Origin: Vibrio neptunius
GTDB lineage: Bacteria > Pseudomonadota > Gammaproteobacteria > Enterobacterales > Vibrionaceae
NCBI RefSeq assembly: GCF_000967495.1
Contig: NZ_JXXU01000087.1
Coordinates: forward strand, 1 to 51,690
Length of the DNA stretch: 51,690 nucleotides
Direction of reading: 5' to 3'
Position 1 is the first letter of the stretch, and each line of letters starts with the position of its first letter. The notes under the pieces were generated by a model. That model was not told the origin of the DNA. It did no database searches and was given only the letters and a program-made list of their open reading frames with translations. A program made the position numbers and the translations under genes. Below are positions 7,027-15,206 of the stretch, piece by piece.

Positions 7027-8817
7027 ATGCGTGCCGTCTTTTCACTGATCCTATTATGCCTGACTGTAGCATCTGCTCCTGCCTTGGCGCTTTTTGAGCA
7101 GTCTAACTCTGCACCAAGCTTCGGAAATCAGACCAATACTTTTGTCCCTGTCGATCAAGCTTTTCCATTTAACGCCTATCAACAAGGCGATAGGGTTTTC
7201 CTCGACTGGCAAGTCAAACAGGATTACTACCTCTACCAGCACCGTTTATCGGTCAGTGGTGAACAAGTCAACGTTGGCAAGCTGAAAATGGAAGATGGTC
7301 AGCCCTACCAAGACGAGTTTTTCGGTGAGGTCAACATCTATACGACGCCCCTGTTTGTCGAAGTGCCTTTGGCCGATTATCAGGATGGCGCGCGTCTGAT
7401 TGTCCAGTATCAAGGCTGCGCCAAAGCAGGCTTTTGTTACCCACCAGAGACTCGCGTGGTTGACTTAACCCATTTTCAATCCAGCGCTAGTGACAAATCG
7501 GCACCAACAGTCAGCACAAATTCTGCACCGACAGATGCTCAACCCAAGCCGTCACAGCCGGTTTCTCAGGAATCGAGCCTAGCATCGAGCTTAAGTGATA
7601 GCTGGTGGACACCATTACTGTTTTTGGCGCTGGGTGTCGGCCTTGCATTTACACCATGCGTACTGCCGATGTATCCAATTTTGACCAGTATTGTACTTGG
7701 CAGCGGCAAACTGAGCCATGGCCGAGCATTAGGCTTGGCGTTTATTTACGTTCAAGGGATGGCACTCACCTATACCTTATTAGGGTTGGTTGTCGCCTCC
7801 GCGGGTATGCAGTTTCAAGCTGCCATGCAACATCCTTACGTCCTGATTGGTTTAAGCGTCATGTTTGTCGCCTTAGCGCTGTCGATGTTTGGAGCCTACA
7901 CCATTCAACTGCCAAGTGCTGTACAGACGTGGCTAAATAACTTGAGCAACAAACAACAAGGTGGTAACTCACTGGGCGTATTCGCGATGGGGGCAATTTC
8001 AGGATTAGTCTGTTCGCCTTGTACCACAGCGCCACTTTCAGGCGCGCTACTATACGTCGCACAAAGTGGTGACTTACTCACTGGTGGAGTAGCCTTGTAT
8101 GCTCTAGCGCTGGGCATGGGCATTCCGCTGATGTTGGTCGCGGTGTTTGGTAACAAACTACTGCCAAAAGCGGGGAACTGGATGGACAGAGTAAAAACCC
8201 TGTTTGGTTTTATTTTACTTGCCGCGCCAATCTTCTTACTTGAGCGCATCTTACCAGAAACATGGGCGACTGGATTATGGTCAGCGCTGGGGCTAGCTGC
8301 TTTTGGCTGGCTATATCACGTCAAAAATTCACTACCATTTGGCGGCTGGAAACAAAGTGCCATCGGTATCATTGCTGTGCTCGGCTTATTTGCCTCTGCG
8401 CAGCCAGCGTTGAATTACTGGTTTGGTCATCATACACAGCAAGTACAGCCTAGTATTGAGTTCACACGCATCACCACAGTGGCAGAACTCAACACACAGT
8501 TAGAACAAGCGCAGCGAGCGGGCAAACCTGTGATGCTCGATTTCTATGCTGACTGGTGTGTGGCATGTAAGGAGTTCGAAAAATACACCTTCCACCAGCC
8601 TGATGTGGAAGCAAAATTGCGCAATTTTGTACTGTTACAAGCCGATGTCACCAAGAATCTACCGCAAGATATTCAACTGCTAAAACAGATGAATGTACTC
8701 GGTCTACCGACAATCGAATTTTGGGATGCCAGCGGCCAACATGTCTCCAACGCCAGAATCACCGGATTTATGCAGGCAGAACCGTTTTTACAACACCTTA
8801 GCGCCCATCGCTTGTAG
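7027..8817 (+). CDS. dsbD: Thiol:disulfide interchange protein DsbD
   Basis: Inner-membrane reductase passing electrons from cytoplasmic thioredoxin to periplasmic DsbC, DsbG and cytochrome maturation proteins. 596 residues with all three modules. A signal peptide (1-21, ending APALA) is followed by a periplasmic domain with the GCAKAGFCYPP cysteine pair. The membrane core has a cysteine in each inverted repeat (FTPCVLPMYP and CSPCTTAPLSG). The C-terminal thioredoxin domain carries WCVAC (Cys511, Cys514). The start is the only one that gives a proper signal peptide, though the Shine-Dalgarno is weak. It is monocistronic between two terminators. Confidence 0.96.
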   Translation: MRAVFSLILLCLTVASAPALALFEQSNSAPSFGNQTNTFVPVDQAFPFNAYQQGDRVFLDWQVKQDYYLYQHRLSVSGEQVNVGKLKMEDGQPYQDEFFGEVNIYTTPLFVEVPLADYQDGARLIVQYQGCAKAGFCYPPETRVVDLTHFQSSASDKSAPTVSTNSAPTDAQPKPSQPVSQESSLASSLSDSWWTPLLFLALGVGLAFTPCVLPMYPILTSIVLGSGKLSHGRALGLAFIYVQGMALTYTLLGLVVASAGMQFQAAMQHPYVLIGLSVMFVALALSMFGAYTIQLPSAVQTWLNNLSNKQQGGNSLGVFAMGAISGLVCSPCTTAPLSGALLYVAQSGDLLTGGVALYALALGMGIPLMLVAVFGNKLLPKAGNWMDRVKTLFGFILLAAPIFLLERILPETWATGLWSALGLAAFGWLYHVKNSLPFGGWKQSAIGIIAVLGLFASAQPALNYWFGHHTQQVQPSIEFTRITTVAELNTQLEQAQRAGKPVMLDFYADWCVACKEFEKYTFHQPDVEAKLRNFVLLQADVTKNLPQDIQLLKQMNVLGLPTIEFWDASGQHVSNARITGFMQAEPFLQHLSAHRL

Positions 8818-8836
8818 GGGCTATCTCATTTCACTC

Positions 8837-8864
8837 AACGCCAGTATGATGACTGGCGTTTTTG
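8837..8864 (+). terminator. dsbD terminator
   Basis: AACGCCAGT (8837-8845) pairs with ACTGGCGTT (8852-8860), followed by TTTTG. Confidence 0.8.
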
Positions 8865-8994
8865 CCTCTTGAGCAGTTAAAAGCAATTTGGCGATAAAAC
8901 CCGATACAGTTCAGACTTTTAGGCTATGAATATTGTCCATACTCTCAAAGGTGACAATAATTCTTTTAAGCAAACTTTTATAGCAGTAAACGTC

Positions 8995-9630
8995 ATGGAT
9001 TCGACCTACACCATTATCATCGCCGACGATCACCCTTTGTTTCGCAATGCGCTGTTTCAGTCCGTGCATATGGCGATTAGTGGTGCCAATTTATTAGAAG
9101 CGGATTCCCTCGATGCACTTTTGGCAGTTTTGGCCAAGGAAGACGACCCCGACCTGCTGCTCCTTGATCTAAAAATGCCCGGCGCCAACGGCATGTCAGG
9201 GTTGATTCAGCTAAGAGCAGAATATCCAGACCTGCCGATTGTGGTCGTGTCTGCCAGTGAAGAAGCGTCTGTCGTGACGCAAGTAAAAAGCCATGGAGCG
9301 TTTGGTTTTATCCCTAAATCAAGTGACATGCGAGAATTGGTCAGTGCCTTAAATCAGGTCTTGAGCGGCGAACCTTTCTTTCCAGAAGGTTCCATCACCA
9401 ACAGTGCGGCCTGCAATGACTTAGCAGATAAAATTGCCACTTTAACGCCTCAACAATACAAAGTACTCGGAATGTTATCCGATGGTCTGCTAAACAAGCA
9501 GATTGCTTATGAGTTAAATGTTTCTGAGGCCACCATCAAAGCCCACATGACAGCTATCTTTAGAAAGTTAGGTGTTAAAAGCCGCACTCAGGCTGTAATT
9601 TTACTTCAGCAGCTAGAATCTGAATCTTAA
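8995..9630 (+). CDS. crbR: LuxR/NarL-type response regulator, CrbR-like
   Basis: 211-residue two-component regulator. The receiver domain begins at TIIIADDHPLF, with acidic pocket Asp11/Asp12 and phospho-acceptor Asp58 in LLLLDLKMPG; the conserved Ser and Lys (VSAS, PKSS) follow. The C-terminal NarL-type helix-turn-helix spans about 145-205 (LTPQQYKVLGML and SEATIKAHM). I start it at MDSTYT because the receiver begins there; an in-frame ATG at 8926 would add 23 unusual residues, and neither has a strong RBS. Position between dsbD and a DUF4212/acetate-type symporter pair matches V. cholerae VC2702 (CrbR), which with sensor CrbS controls acetyl-CoA synthetase. The symbol rests on this synteny from memory. 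No sensor kinase is adjacent. Confidence 0.8.
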   Translation: MDSTYTIIIADDHPLFRNALFQSVHMAISGANLLEADSLDALLAVLAKEDDPDLLLLDLKMPGANGMSGLIQLRAEYPDLPIVVVSASEEASVVTQVKSHGAFGFIPKSSDMRELVSALNQVLSGEPFFPEGSITNSAACNDLADKIATLTPQQYKVLGMLSDGLLNKQIAYELNVSEATIKAHMTAIFRKLGVKSRTQAVILLQQLESES

Positions 9631-9737
9631 TATTCTTTTTCACACTATCTCGATCATTTATCTGCTAAGATAGGCAAAGTCGTTCATTCGTTCGACTTGT
9701 TCATCCCTCTGTTTCACTAACTCTGGGAGTCATATCA

Positions 9738-10364
9738 TTGCTTAGCGTATTGATCACTCAATTTGTCGTTCTCTGGGCCGTTATCGATCCAATTGGATCC
9801 GTTCCAGTTTATCTGTCCCAAACTCAACACCTCACTGCCAAACAACGCCGTCTAGTGGCGTTAAAAGCGGTAGGTATCTCAGCAGGCGTGCTTCTGTTCT
9901 TCCTTATCGCAGGTCAGTTGCTTCTGGATGCGATGCAGATTCCTCTACCTGCATTTCAGGCTGCCGGTGGCTTGGTGCTCTTGCTGTTCGCCCTAACAAT
10001 GATTTTTGGTGAATCTAAACCTGAACAGGAAACTAAGCTATCAGAAGAAGTCAGCCACTCAGATCTGGCCGATTTAGCCGTCTACCCGCTTGCCATCCCC
10101 TCGATTGCGTCTCCGGGTGCAATGATGGCGATCGTGATGCTGACCGATAATCACCGTTATTCTATGGCCGACCAAGGTATCACCGCTGCAGTAATGGTAG
10201 GTGTTCTTTTAATCACTTTGCTCTTGCTATTAGGTGCGACGCATATCCAGAAATGGATCGGCAATGTCGGGGCTGCAATAATTAGTCGTGTAATGGGGCT
10301 CATCCTTGCAGCAGTGGCACTAAATAACCTGCTCTTGGGTATCAAAGATTTCTACCTAGGGTAA
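9738..10364 (+). CDS. MarC/YhgN-family inner-membrane protein
   Basis: 208-residue integral membrane protein with about six hydrophobic helices. The family hallmarks are the N-terminal VVLWAVIDPIGSVPVYLS segment, the central YPLAIPSIASPGAMMAIVML motif and the C-terminal RVMGLILAAVALNNLL segment. The role of this family is not established; an earlier link to multiple antibiotic resistance is not considered proven. Translation appears to start at TTG (9738), supported by GGGAG eight bases upstream. It lies between crbR and the symporter genes, as I recall for V. cholerae. Confidence 0.85.
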   Translation: MLSVLITQFVVLWAVIDPIGSVPVYLSQTQHLTAKQRRLVALKAVGISAGVLLFFLIAGQLLLDAMQIPLPAFQAAGGLVLLLFALTMIFGESKPEQETKLSEEVSHSDLADLAVYPLAIPSIASPGAMMAIVMLTDNHRYSMADQGITAAVMVGVLLITLLLLLGATHIQKWIGNVGAAIISRVMGLILAAVALNNLLLGIKDFYLG

Positions 10365-10452
10365 ATTATTTTACAAAGTCATCAATAATTCATTAGACCT
10401 TTGGCTAATTTAACAACGAATTAACATCACAAAAGTCTATCATTTAAATCCT

Positions 10453-10480
10453 AAGCGCCTTATTTTGAGGCGCTTTTTGT
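10453..10480 (+). terminator. Terminator between the marC-family gene and the symporter operon
   Basis: AAGCGCCT (10453-10460), a 7-base loop, AGGCGCTT (10468-10475), then TTTTG. It ends transcription of the upstream gene about 100 bases before the DUF4212 gene. Confidence 0.8.
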
Positions 10481-10584
10481 TTTCCTCTACACGACTAAAG
10501 TTGAAAAGAGTTCTCGCTATTACCTTGCTAGAGTTGATGGTGAAACATTTTCTTAACAACACAATCAATCGTAAGGAGGCGGCA

Positions 10585-10848
10585 ATGGCGTTTGAAAGTC
10601 AGGAACGAGCCAAAGCCTACTGGGATAAAAATGTAAAACTGATGATCAGCTTAATGGTTGTCTGGTTTGTCGTTTCTTTTGGCTGCGGCATTCTATTTGT
10701 CGACGAGCTTAATCAATTTCAGATAGGTGGCTATAAACTGGGCTTCTGGTTTGCACAACAAGGCTCCATCTATACCTTTCTAGGCATTATTTTCTACTAC
10801 GCGTGGAAGATGCGCCAGATCGATCGCGAATTTGATGTGGACGAATAA
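10585..10848 (+). CDS. DUF4212 small subunit of a sodium/solute symporter
   Basis: 87-residue membrane protein with two hydrophobic helices: about 19-41 (LMISLMVVWFVVSFGCGILF) and about 55-76 (LGFWFAQQGSIYTFLGIIFY). It matches the DUF4212 family, which is regularly encoded just before an SSS transporter and is presumed to be its accessory subunit. The start is fixed by an excellent AAGGAGG at 10573-10579; an in-frame ATG at 10465 would lie inside the upstream terminator. The stop is 12 bases before the next gene, so the two are one operon. Confidence 0.9.
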   Translation: MAFESQERAKAYWDKNVKLMISLMVVWFVVSFGCGILFVDELNQFQIGGYKLGFWFAQQGSIYTFLGIIFYYAWKMRQIDREFDVDE

Positions 10849-10860
10849 GGAGCAGCTTAG

Positions 10861-12588
10861 ATGGATTTGAAAACAATCACTTATCTCGTTGTAGGTGCCA
10901 CTTTTATCCTTTATATCGGTATCGCAATTTGGGCACGCGCGGGATCAACTAAAGAGTTCTATGTAGCAGGTGGTGGGGTTAACCCAATCGCCAACGGCAT
11001 GGCAACGGCCGCGGACTGGATGTCTGCTGCTTCCTTCATTTCAATGGCAGGCCTTATTGCCTTCATGGGCTACGGAGGTTCCGTATTCCTGATGGGGTGG
11101 ACAGGTGGTTATGTACTACTCGCGCTTCTCTTAGCTCCTTACCTGCGTAAGTTTGGTAAGTTCACGGTACCTGAGTTCGTTGGTGAACGTTTCTACTCAA
11201 ATACTGCACGTATTGTTGCGGTCGTGTGTCTGATCATTGCATCAGTAACGTACGTCATCGGCCAGATGAAAGGGGTTGGGGTAGCCTTCGGCCGATTCCT
11301 TGAAGTAGACTACTCGACTGGCCTCCTGATAGGTATGTGTATCGTATTTATGTACGCGGTGATGGGCGGCATGAAAGGTATTACCTACACTCAGATTGCT
11401 CAATACTGCGTACTAATTCTTGCGTACACCATCCCAGCTATCTTTATCTCTCTGCAGCTTACCGGAAACCCAATTCCACAAATTGGTCTCGGTAGTACCA
11501 TGGCCGGAACAGATGTCTATCTACTCGATCGGCTTGACCAAGTAGTGACCGAACTCGGCTTCAGTGAATATACCACCCAAGTCCGGGGCGATACCCTGAA
11601 CATGTTCGTTTATACCATGTCTCTGATGATAGGTACTGCCGGTCTGCCACACGTCATCATCCGATTCTTTACAGTACCGAAAGTGCGTGATGCGCGAACT
11701 TCAGCGGGTTGGGCTCTCGTCTTTATCGCCATTCTATACACGACTGCACCTGCGGTATCAGCCATGGCACGTCTAAACCTAATGGATACGGTTAACCCAG
11801 CTCCGGGGCAGAATCTGGCTTACGATGAACGCCCTGACTGGTTCAAAAACTGGGAAAAAACTGGTCTACTTGGCTTTGATGACAAAAATGGTGATGGCAA
11901 CATCCAATACACATCAAATGCTGAAACCAATGAGCTAAAAGTTGACCGTGACATCATGGTGCTGGCTAACCCAGAAATTGCCAAGCTACCTAACTGGGTC
12001 ATTGCACTGGTGGCTGCTGGTGGCTTAGCCGCAGCACTTTCTACTGCTGCTGGTCTGCTGCTCGCAATATCATCGGCGATATCTCATGACTTAATCAAAG
12101 GGGTGATTAATCCGAACATCTCTGAGAAGAAAGAACTGATGGCTAGCCGAATATCCATGGCGGTCGCGATTGCTGTGGCGGGTTATCTAGGACTCAATCC
12201 GCCTGGCTTTGCCGCCGGTACGGTGGCACTGGCCTTCGGTCTGGCTGCTTCGTCCATCTTCCCAGCCTTGATGATGGGTATTTTCAGCAAGAACATCAAC
12301 AAAGAAGGCGCGATTGCTGGCATGATTGCAGGTATCACGATCACACTGTTTTACGTATTCCAGCACAAAGGTATCCTGTTCATCGCTGACTGGACATACC
12401 TAGAAAGCTGGGGCAGCAACTGGTTCCTTGGTATCGAGCCTAATGCCTTTGGTGCCATTGGTGCGCTATTCAACTTCCTAGTTGCATTCGCGGTATCGAA
12501 AGTCACGGCAGAAACACCACAAGAAGTGAAGGATTTGGTCGAACATGTTCGCTTCCCAGCAGGCGCTGGAGATGCGGTAGACCACTAA
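10861..12588 (+). CDS. Sodium/solute symporter (SSS family, ActP-like)
   Basis: 575-residue SSS-family transporter with about 13 predicted membrane helices. Recognisable segments are FYVAGGGVNPIANGMATAAD near the N-terminus, FVGERFYSNTARIVA, and the late AALSTAAGLLLAISSAIS, which in this family surrounds the sodium site. Relatives paired with DUF4212 carry small carboxylates such as acetate, but the substrate cannot be read from the sequence. A hydrophilic insert of about 60 residues (roughly 315-375, including DDKNGDGNIQ, calcium-loop-like) lies between helices. An AAGGAGCAG stretch precedes the ATG. It is followed by a strong terminator. Confidence 0.9.
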   Translation: MDLKTITYLVVGATFILYIGIAIWARAGSTKEFYVAGGGVNPIANGMATAADWMSAASFISMAGLIAFMGYGGSVFLMGWTGGYVLLALLLAPYLRKFGKFTVPEFVGERFYSNTARIVAVVCLIIASVTYVIGQMKGVGVAFGRFLEVDYSTGLLIGMCIVFMYAVMGGMKGITYTQIAQYCVLILAYTIPAIFISLQLTGNPIPQIGLGSTMAGTDVYLLDRLDQVVTELGFSEYTTQVRGDTLNMFVYTMSLMIGTAGLPHVIIRFFTVPKVRDARTSAGWALVFIAILYTTAPAVSAMARLNLMDTVNPAPGQNLAYDERPDWFKNWEKTGLLGFDDKNGDGNIQYTSNAETNELKVDRDIMVLANPEIAKLPNWVIALVAAGGLAAALSTAAGLLLAISSAISHDLIKGVINPNISEKKELMASRISMAVAIAVAGYLGLNPPGFAAGTVALAFGLAASSIFPALMMGIFSKNINKEGAIAGMIAGITITLFYVFQHKGILFIADWTYLESWGSNWFLGIEPNAFGAIGALFNFLVAFAVSKVTAETPQEVKDLVEHVRFPAGAGDAVDH

Positions 12589-12604
12589 TCAACACTTAAT
12601 ATTG

Positions 12605-12641
12605 AAAGCCCCTCACGGGACGACCCGTCCGGGGCTTTTTT
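12605..12641 (+). terminator. Terminator of the symporter operon
   Basis: AAAGCCCC and GGGGCTTTTTT arms enclose a second inner stem (ACGGG with CCCGT). The T-run ends at 12641. Confidence 0.85.
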
Positions 12642-12695
12642 ATTGCGCTTAATTCAGTTACCGTAGTTTCGAAATGTTGTCGCAAGGAAGCCAAG

Positions 12696-13178
12696 ATGTT
12701 CAAAAATAAGCACTTTATTGTCGCTCTTTTGATTGCCCCGATTCTGTCCATTATTGCCTACTTTGGCACTGACATGGCCGTCAGCGAAAAACCTCATGCT
12801 GCGAAAGAGGGCCAGAGTTACAAGCTGGCCAGCAAATCAAACTGTCGCTACACCAGTGGTTTATGCGATATGGAAAACGGGGACTTTAAAGTCAAGTTCC
12901 GCTCTGAAAGGCTCACCGAAGACAGCCTTGAACTGTCATTGCATGCTGCGCATGCTCTTCAAGGGGTTAAGCTCTCTTTGGTTAGTAGCGAACATCAGAA
13001 CGCACAACCCATCGACATGCAGCCAGCCGACCAAGCAGGGCAGAACTGGTACATCAGACTACCTAAACCCACCTCAGCGGACAACTGGTTGAGAGTGGCC
13101 ATTCAATCTGATGGCACCTTATATTATGGGGAAACACAAACCGTATTTGTAAAATACGAAACCCTGTTTACGGAATAG
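12696..13178 (+). CDS. Conserved hypothetical membrane-anchored protein
   Basis: I do not recognise a named family. The 160-residue protein has one N-terminal hydrophobic helix (about 7-24) preceded by lysines, so it is probably anchored in the inner membrane or secreted with the remainder outside. The exported part has a cysteine pair (Cys50 and Cys57, CRYTSGLC) that could form a disulfide. Its middle (VKFRSERLTEDSLELSLHAA) and end (WYIRLPKP) look like a small beta-sandwich. An AAGGAAG stretch precedes the ATG. It is monocistronic between two terminators. Confidence 0.8.
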   Translation: MFKNKHFIVALLIAPILSIIAYFGTDMAVSEKPHAAKEGQSYKLASKSNCRYTSGLCDMENGDFKVKFRSERLTEDSLELSLHAAHALQGVKLSLVSSEHQNAQPIDMQPADQAGQNWYIRLPKPTSADNWLRVAIQSDGTLYYGETQTVFVKYETLFTE

Positions 13179-13195
13179 AGAGACGCGGAGACAAG

Positions 13196-13234
13196 GAGCA
13201 AGGTTGATGCCATTGCATCAGCCCAGCTCTTTTT
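13196..13234 (+). terminator. Terminator after the hypothetical gene
   Basis: GAGC...TGATGC (13196-13210 region) pairs with GCATCA...GCTC, ending at 13229, followed by TTTTT. It lies between converging genes. Confidence 0.7.
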
Positions 13235-13240
13235 GATGCT

Positions 13241-13666
13241 CTATTTCGGCTCTGGACCATACTGGTTATTGCCTTGATGACCCTTGAGAAAGCCACACTC
13301 AATAAGAATCCAAATGCCACACGCCAATGCAGCCAGAGAACTTAGGGCTTGAAGCATTGTAGACTGCGGCATCTGTGTTGGATCACCAGTTGGTAGCATC
13401 ATACGACCTACCACCAATGGGACATTGAGTAGTAGCCACCAACTGGACTTGCCTCTATCATGCCAGCGCTTGGCTGTAATGGCCAAATCCGGCACCAAAA
13501 CCACAATCAAAAATAGTGGCAGTAACAGGTGCGCCATACTTGGAAACAGCACATTCATACCCGTTGCAAAACCAATGATCAATGCGTAATAAACCACATT
13601 CCATATCCAGTAGGTTTTACGTCCTACTCGGCCTTGAAATGAAAACAACAGCTCTTTCATCGACAT
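13241..13666 (-). CDS. DUF805 family membrane protein
   Basis: 141-residue integral membrane protein. The N-terminal MKELLFSFQGRVGRKTYW is the DUF805 hallmark (F-x-G-R-x-x-R-x-x-Y/F-W), followed by about four hydrophobic helices. AITAKRWHDRGKSSWW, with the conserved R-x-H-D dyad, lies in the middle. Function is unknown across the family. It has its own start on the minus strand, next to another minus-strand gene upstream with a 26-base gap, so the two may be co-transcribed. Confidence 0.85.
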   Translation of the reverse strand: MSMKELLFSFQGRVGRKTYWIWNVVYYALIIGFATGMNVLFPSMAHLLLPLFLIVVLVPDLAITAKRWHDRGKSSWWLLLNVPLVVGRMMLPTGDPTQMPQSTMLQALSSLAALACGIWILIECGFLKGHQGNNQYGPEPK

Positions 13667-13692
13667 AACTACTTACCTAAAAATCAAAAATG

Positions 13693-14040
13693 TTAATTGA
13701 CCACTTTTTGAAAACACTCTTTATCCATATCTCGGATATTGACCGTTAGACTATGCACGTGACTTGCTTGCTCCTGCAACACATCCATTAACTGGCGTGA
13801 AAGGTCGCGCTTTTGCTCCGCTGTTCTGCCATCAAGCAGTTCAAAACTAATATGAATAAAGTCAACGTTATCGCCATCTTCTCCAATCAGCCAATTATGG
13901 CAGCGTAGCGCTCGGGATTTCACGGAAGGTACGTCAAAAAGCCCGCATTGAAGCGTCACTTGATGCAGGTCTTCCAATAGACCTTGTACATTCACGCGTT
14001 CATCGACGGAGTTAGAGTATTCCATTACTAAATTTGGCAT
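13693..14040 (-). CDS. 5-carboxymethyl-2-hydroxymuconate isomerase family protein
   Basis: 115-residue member of the CHMI branch of the tautomerase superfamily. I chose the MPNLVMEYS start because it puts a proline directly after the initiator Met, the catalytic Pro1 of this superfamily, and GAGGACT lies just upstream; an earlier in-frame start would bury the proline. The segment VDFIHISFELLDGRT also fits the family. In E. coli strains with the homoprotocatechuate pathway the relative works on an aromatic breakdown intermediate, but no other gene of that pathway is here. The substrate is therefore unknown. Confidence 0.8.
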   Translation of the reverse strand: MPNLVMEYSNSVDERVNVQGLLEDLHQVTLQCGLFDVPSVKSRALRCHNWLIGEDGDNVDFIHISFELLDGRTAEQKRDLSRQLMDVLQEQASHVHSLTVNIRDMDKECFQKVVN

Positions 14041-14325
14041 TGTAGTCCTCAAATGTAAGAGAGTTTCAAAAAATCACTAAAATACTCCGCCACTATTACC
14101 AATTTCCACTGCGGTTTCCGAGTACAAAACCAGCATAATGCTTTACAGATCACTCAGTACAACAGAGCTTATACCAATTATGCGCTGTCACAACTTTATT
14201 CATTGCGTCAGAACCGATCAAGACATGATACTAGTCATGATTTGATGAGTTTAATCTGTTATATTCCTACGAAGATTTTTTACATTAATGAACTTTCTAC
14301 ATTAAATACAAAGGGAGATATTCCT
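14041..14325. other. Intergenic region upstream of tpiA
   Basis: 285 bases between the divergent tautomerase gene and tpiA. It contains a CTTATACCAATTA segment of a kind I recall as common in Vibrio intergenic repeats (a similar ATACCAATCAGCT follows arcC at about 2810). It also carries an interrupted palindrome (14217-14246) about 80 bases before tpiA. The remaining sequence is AT-rich and presumably holds both promoters. Confidence 0.5.
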
Positions 14326-15096
14326 ATGCGTCGTCCTGTAGTGATGGGTAACTGGAAACTTAACGGCAGCAAAGCAATGGTAAAAGAGTTGCTAACTGGC
14401 CTTAACGCGGAACTTGAAGGTGTTGAAGGTGTTGACGTAGCCGTAGCTCCACCAGCGCTTTACATTGACCTTGCTGAGCGCGTTATCGCAGAAGGCGGTA
14501 ACAAGATCATCCTAGGTGCACAGAACACAGACCTAAACAACAGCGGTGCATTCACTGGCGATATGTCTCCAGAAATGCTGAAAGACTTTGGTGCATCTCA
14601 CATCATCATCGGCCACTCTGAGCGTCGTGAATACCACAACGAATCTGATGAGTTCATCGCGAAGAAATTTGCTTTCCTCAAAGAGAACGGCCTGAAGCCT
14701 GTTTTCTGTATCGGTGAATCAGAAGCTCAAAACGAAGCGGGTGAAACAGAAGCAGTCTGTGCTCGTCAAATTAACGCCGTGATCGATGCATACGGTATTG
14801 AAGCACTCAACGATGCGATCATCGCATACGAACCAATCTGGGCTATCGGTACTGGTAAAGCAGCAACTGCTGAAGATGCACAGCGCATCCACGCTTCTAT
14901 CCGTGCACTAATCGCAGAGAAAAGCGCAGCAGTCGCTGAGCAAGTCATCATCCAATACGGTGGTTCTGTTAAGCCAGAAAACGCTGAAGCGTACTTCTCA
15001 CAACCAGACATCGATGGTGCTCTAGTGGGCGGAGCATCTCTTGATGCGAAGAGCTTCGCGGCCATTGCTAAAGCAGCGGCAGCAGCGAAAGCGTAA
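14326..15096 (+). CDS. tpiA: Triosephosphate isomerase
   Basis: Interconverts dihydroxyacetone phosphate and glyceraldehyde 3-phosphate in glycolysis and gluconeogenesis. 256 residues, a TIM barrel of normal size. Catalytic residues are visible: Lys11 in GNWKLNG, the His in IIGHSERREY, the Glu in AYEPIWAIGTG, and the phosphate-binding GGSV and GALVGGASL loops. The start at MRRPVVMG lies behind AAGGGAGA; an upstream in-frame ATG at 14203 would add 41 unrelated residues. Codon use is strongly biased, as expected for a highly expressed gene. Single gene with its own terminator. Confidence 0.98.
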   Translation: MRRPVVMGNWKLNGSKAMVKELLTGLNAELEGVEGVDVAVAPPALYIDLAERVIAEGGNKIILGAQNTDLNNSGAFTGDMSPEMLKDFGASHIIIGHSERREYHNESDEFIAKKFAFLKENGLKPVFCIGESEAQNEAGETEAVCARQINAVIDAYGIEALNDAIIAYEPIWAIGTGKAATAEDAQRIHASIRALIAEKSAAVAEQVIIQYGGSVKPENAEAYFSQPDIDGALVGGASLDAKSFAAIAKAAAAAKA

Positions 15097-15121
15097 TTTT
15101 TCCTTTAGGAAAACTCTTATT

Positions 15122-15138
15122 GAGGTCAGCGCAAGCTG
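15122..15138 (+). terminator. tpiA terminator
   Basis: AGGTCAGC and GCTGGCCT arms with a GCAA tetraloop, followed by a T-run. Confidence 0.8.
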
Positions 15139-15206
15139 GCCTTTTTTGTGTCTCACACATCAATCAAGTATCCTACGCTTTTCCGTCCAAAGAGTAGTGG
15201 TTTCGA

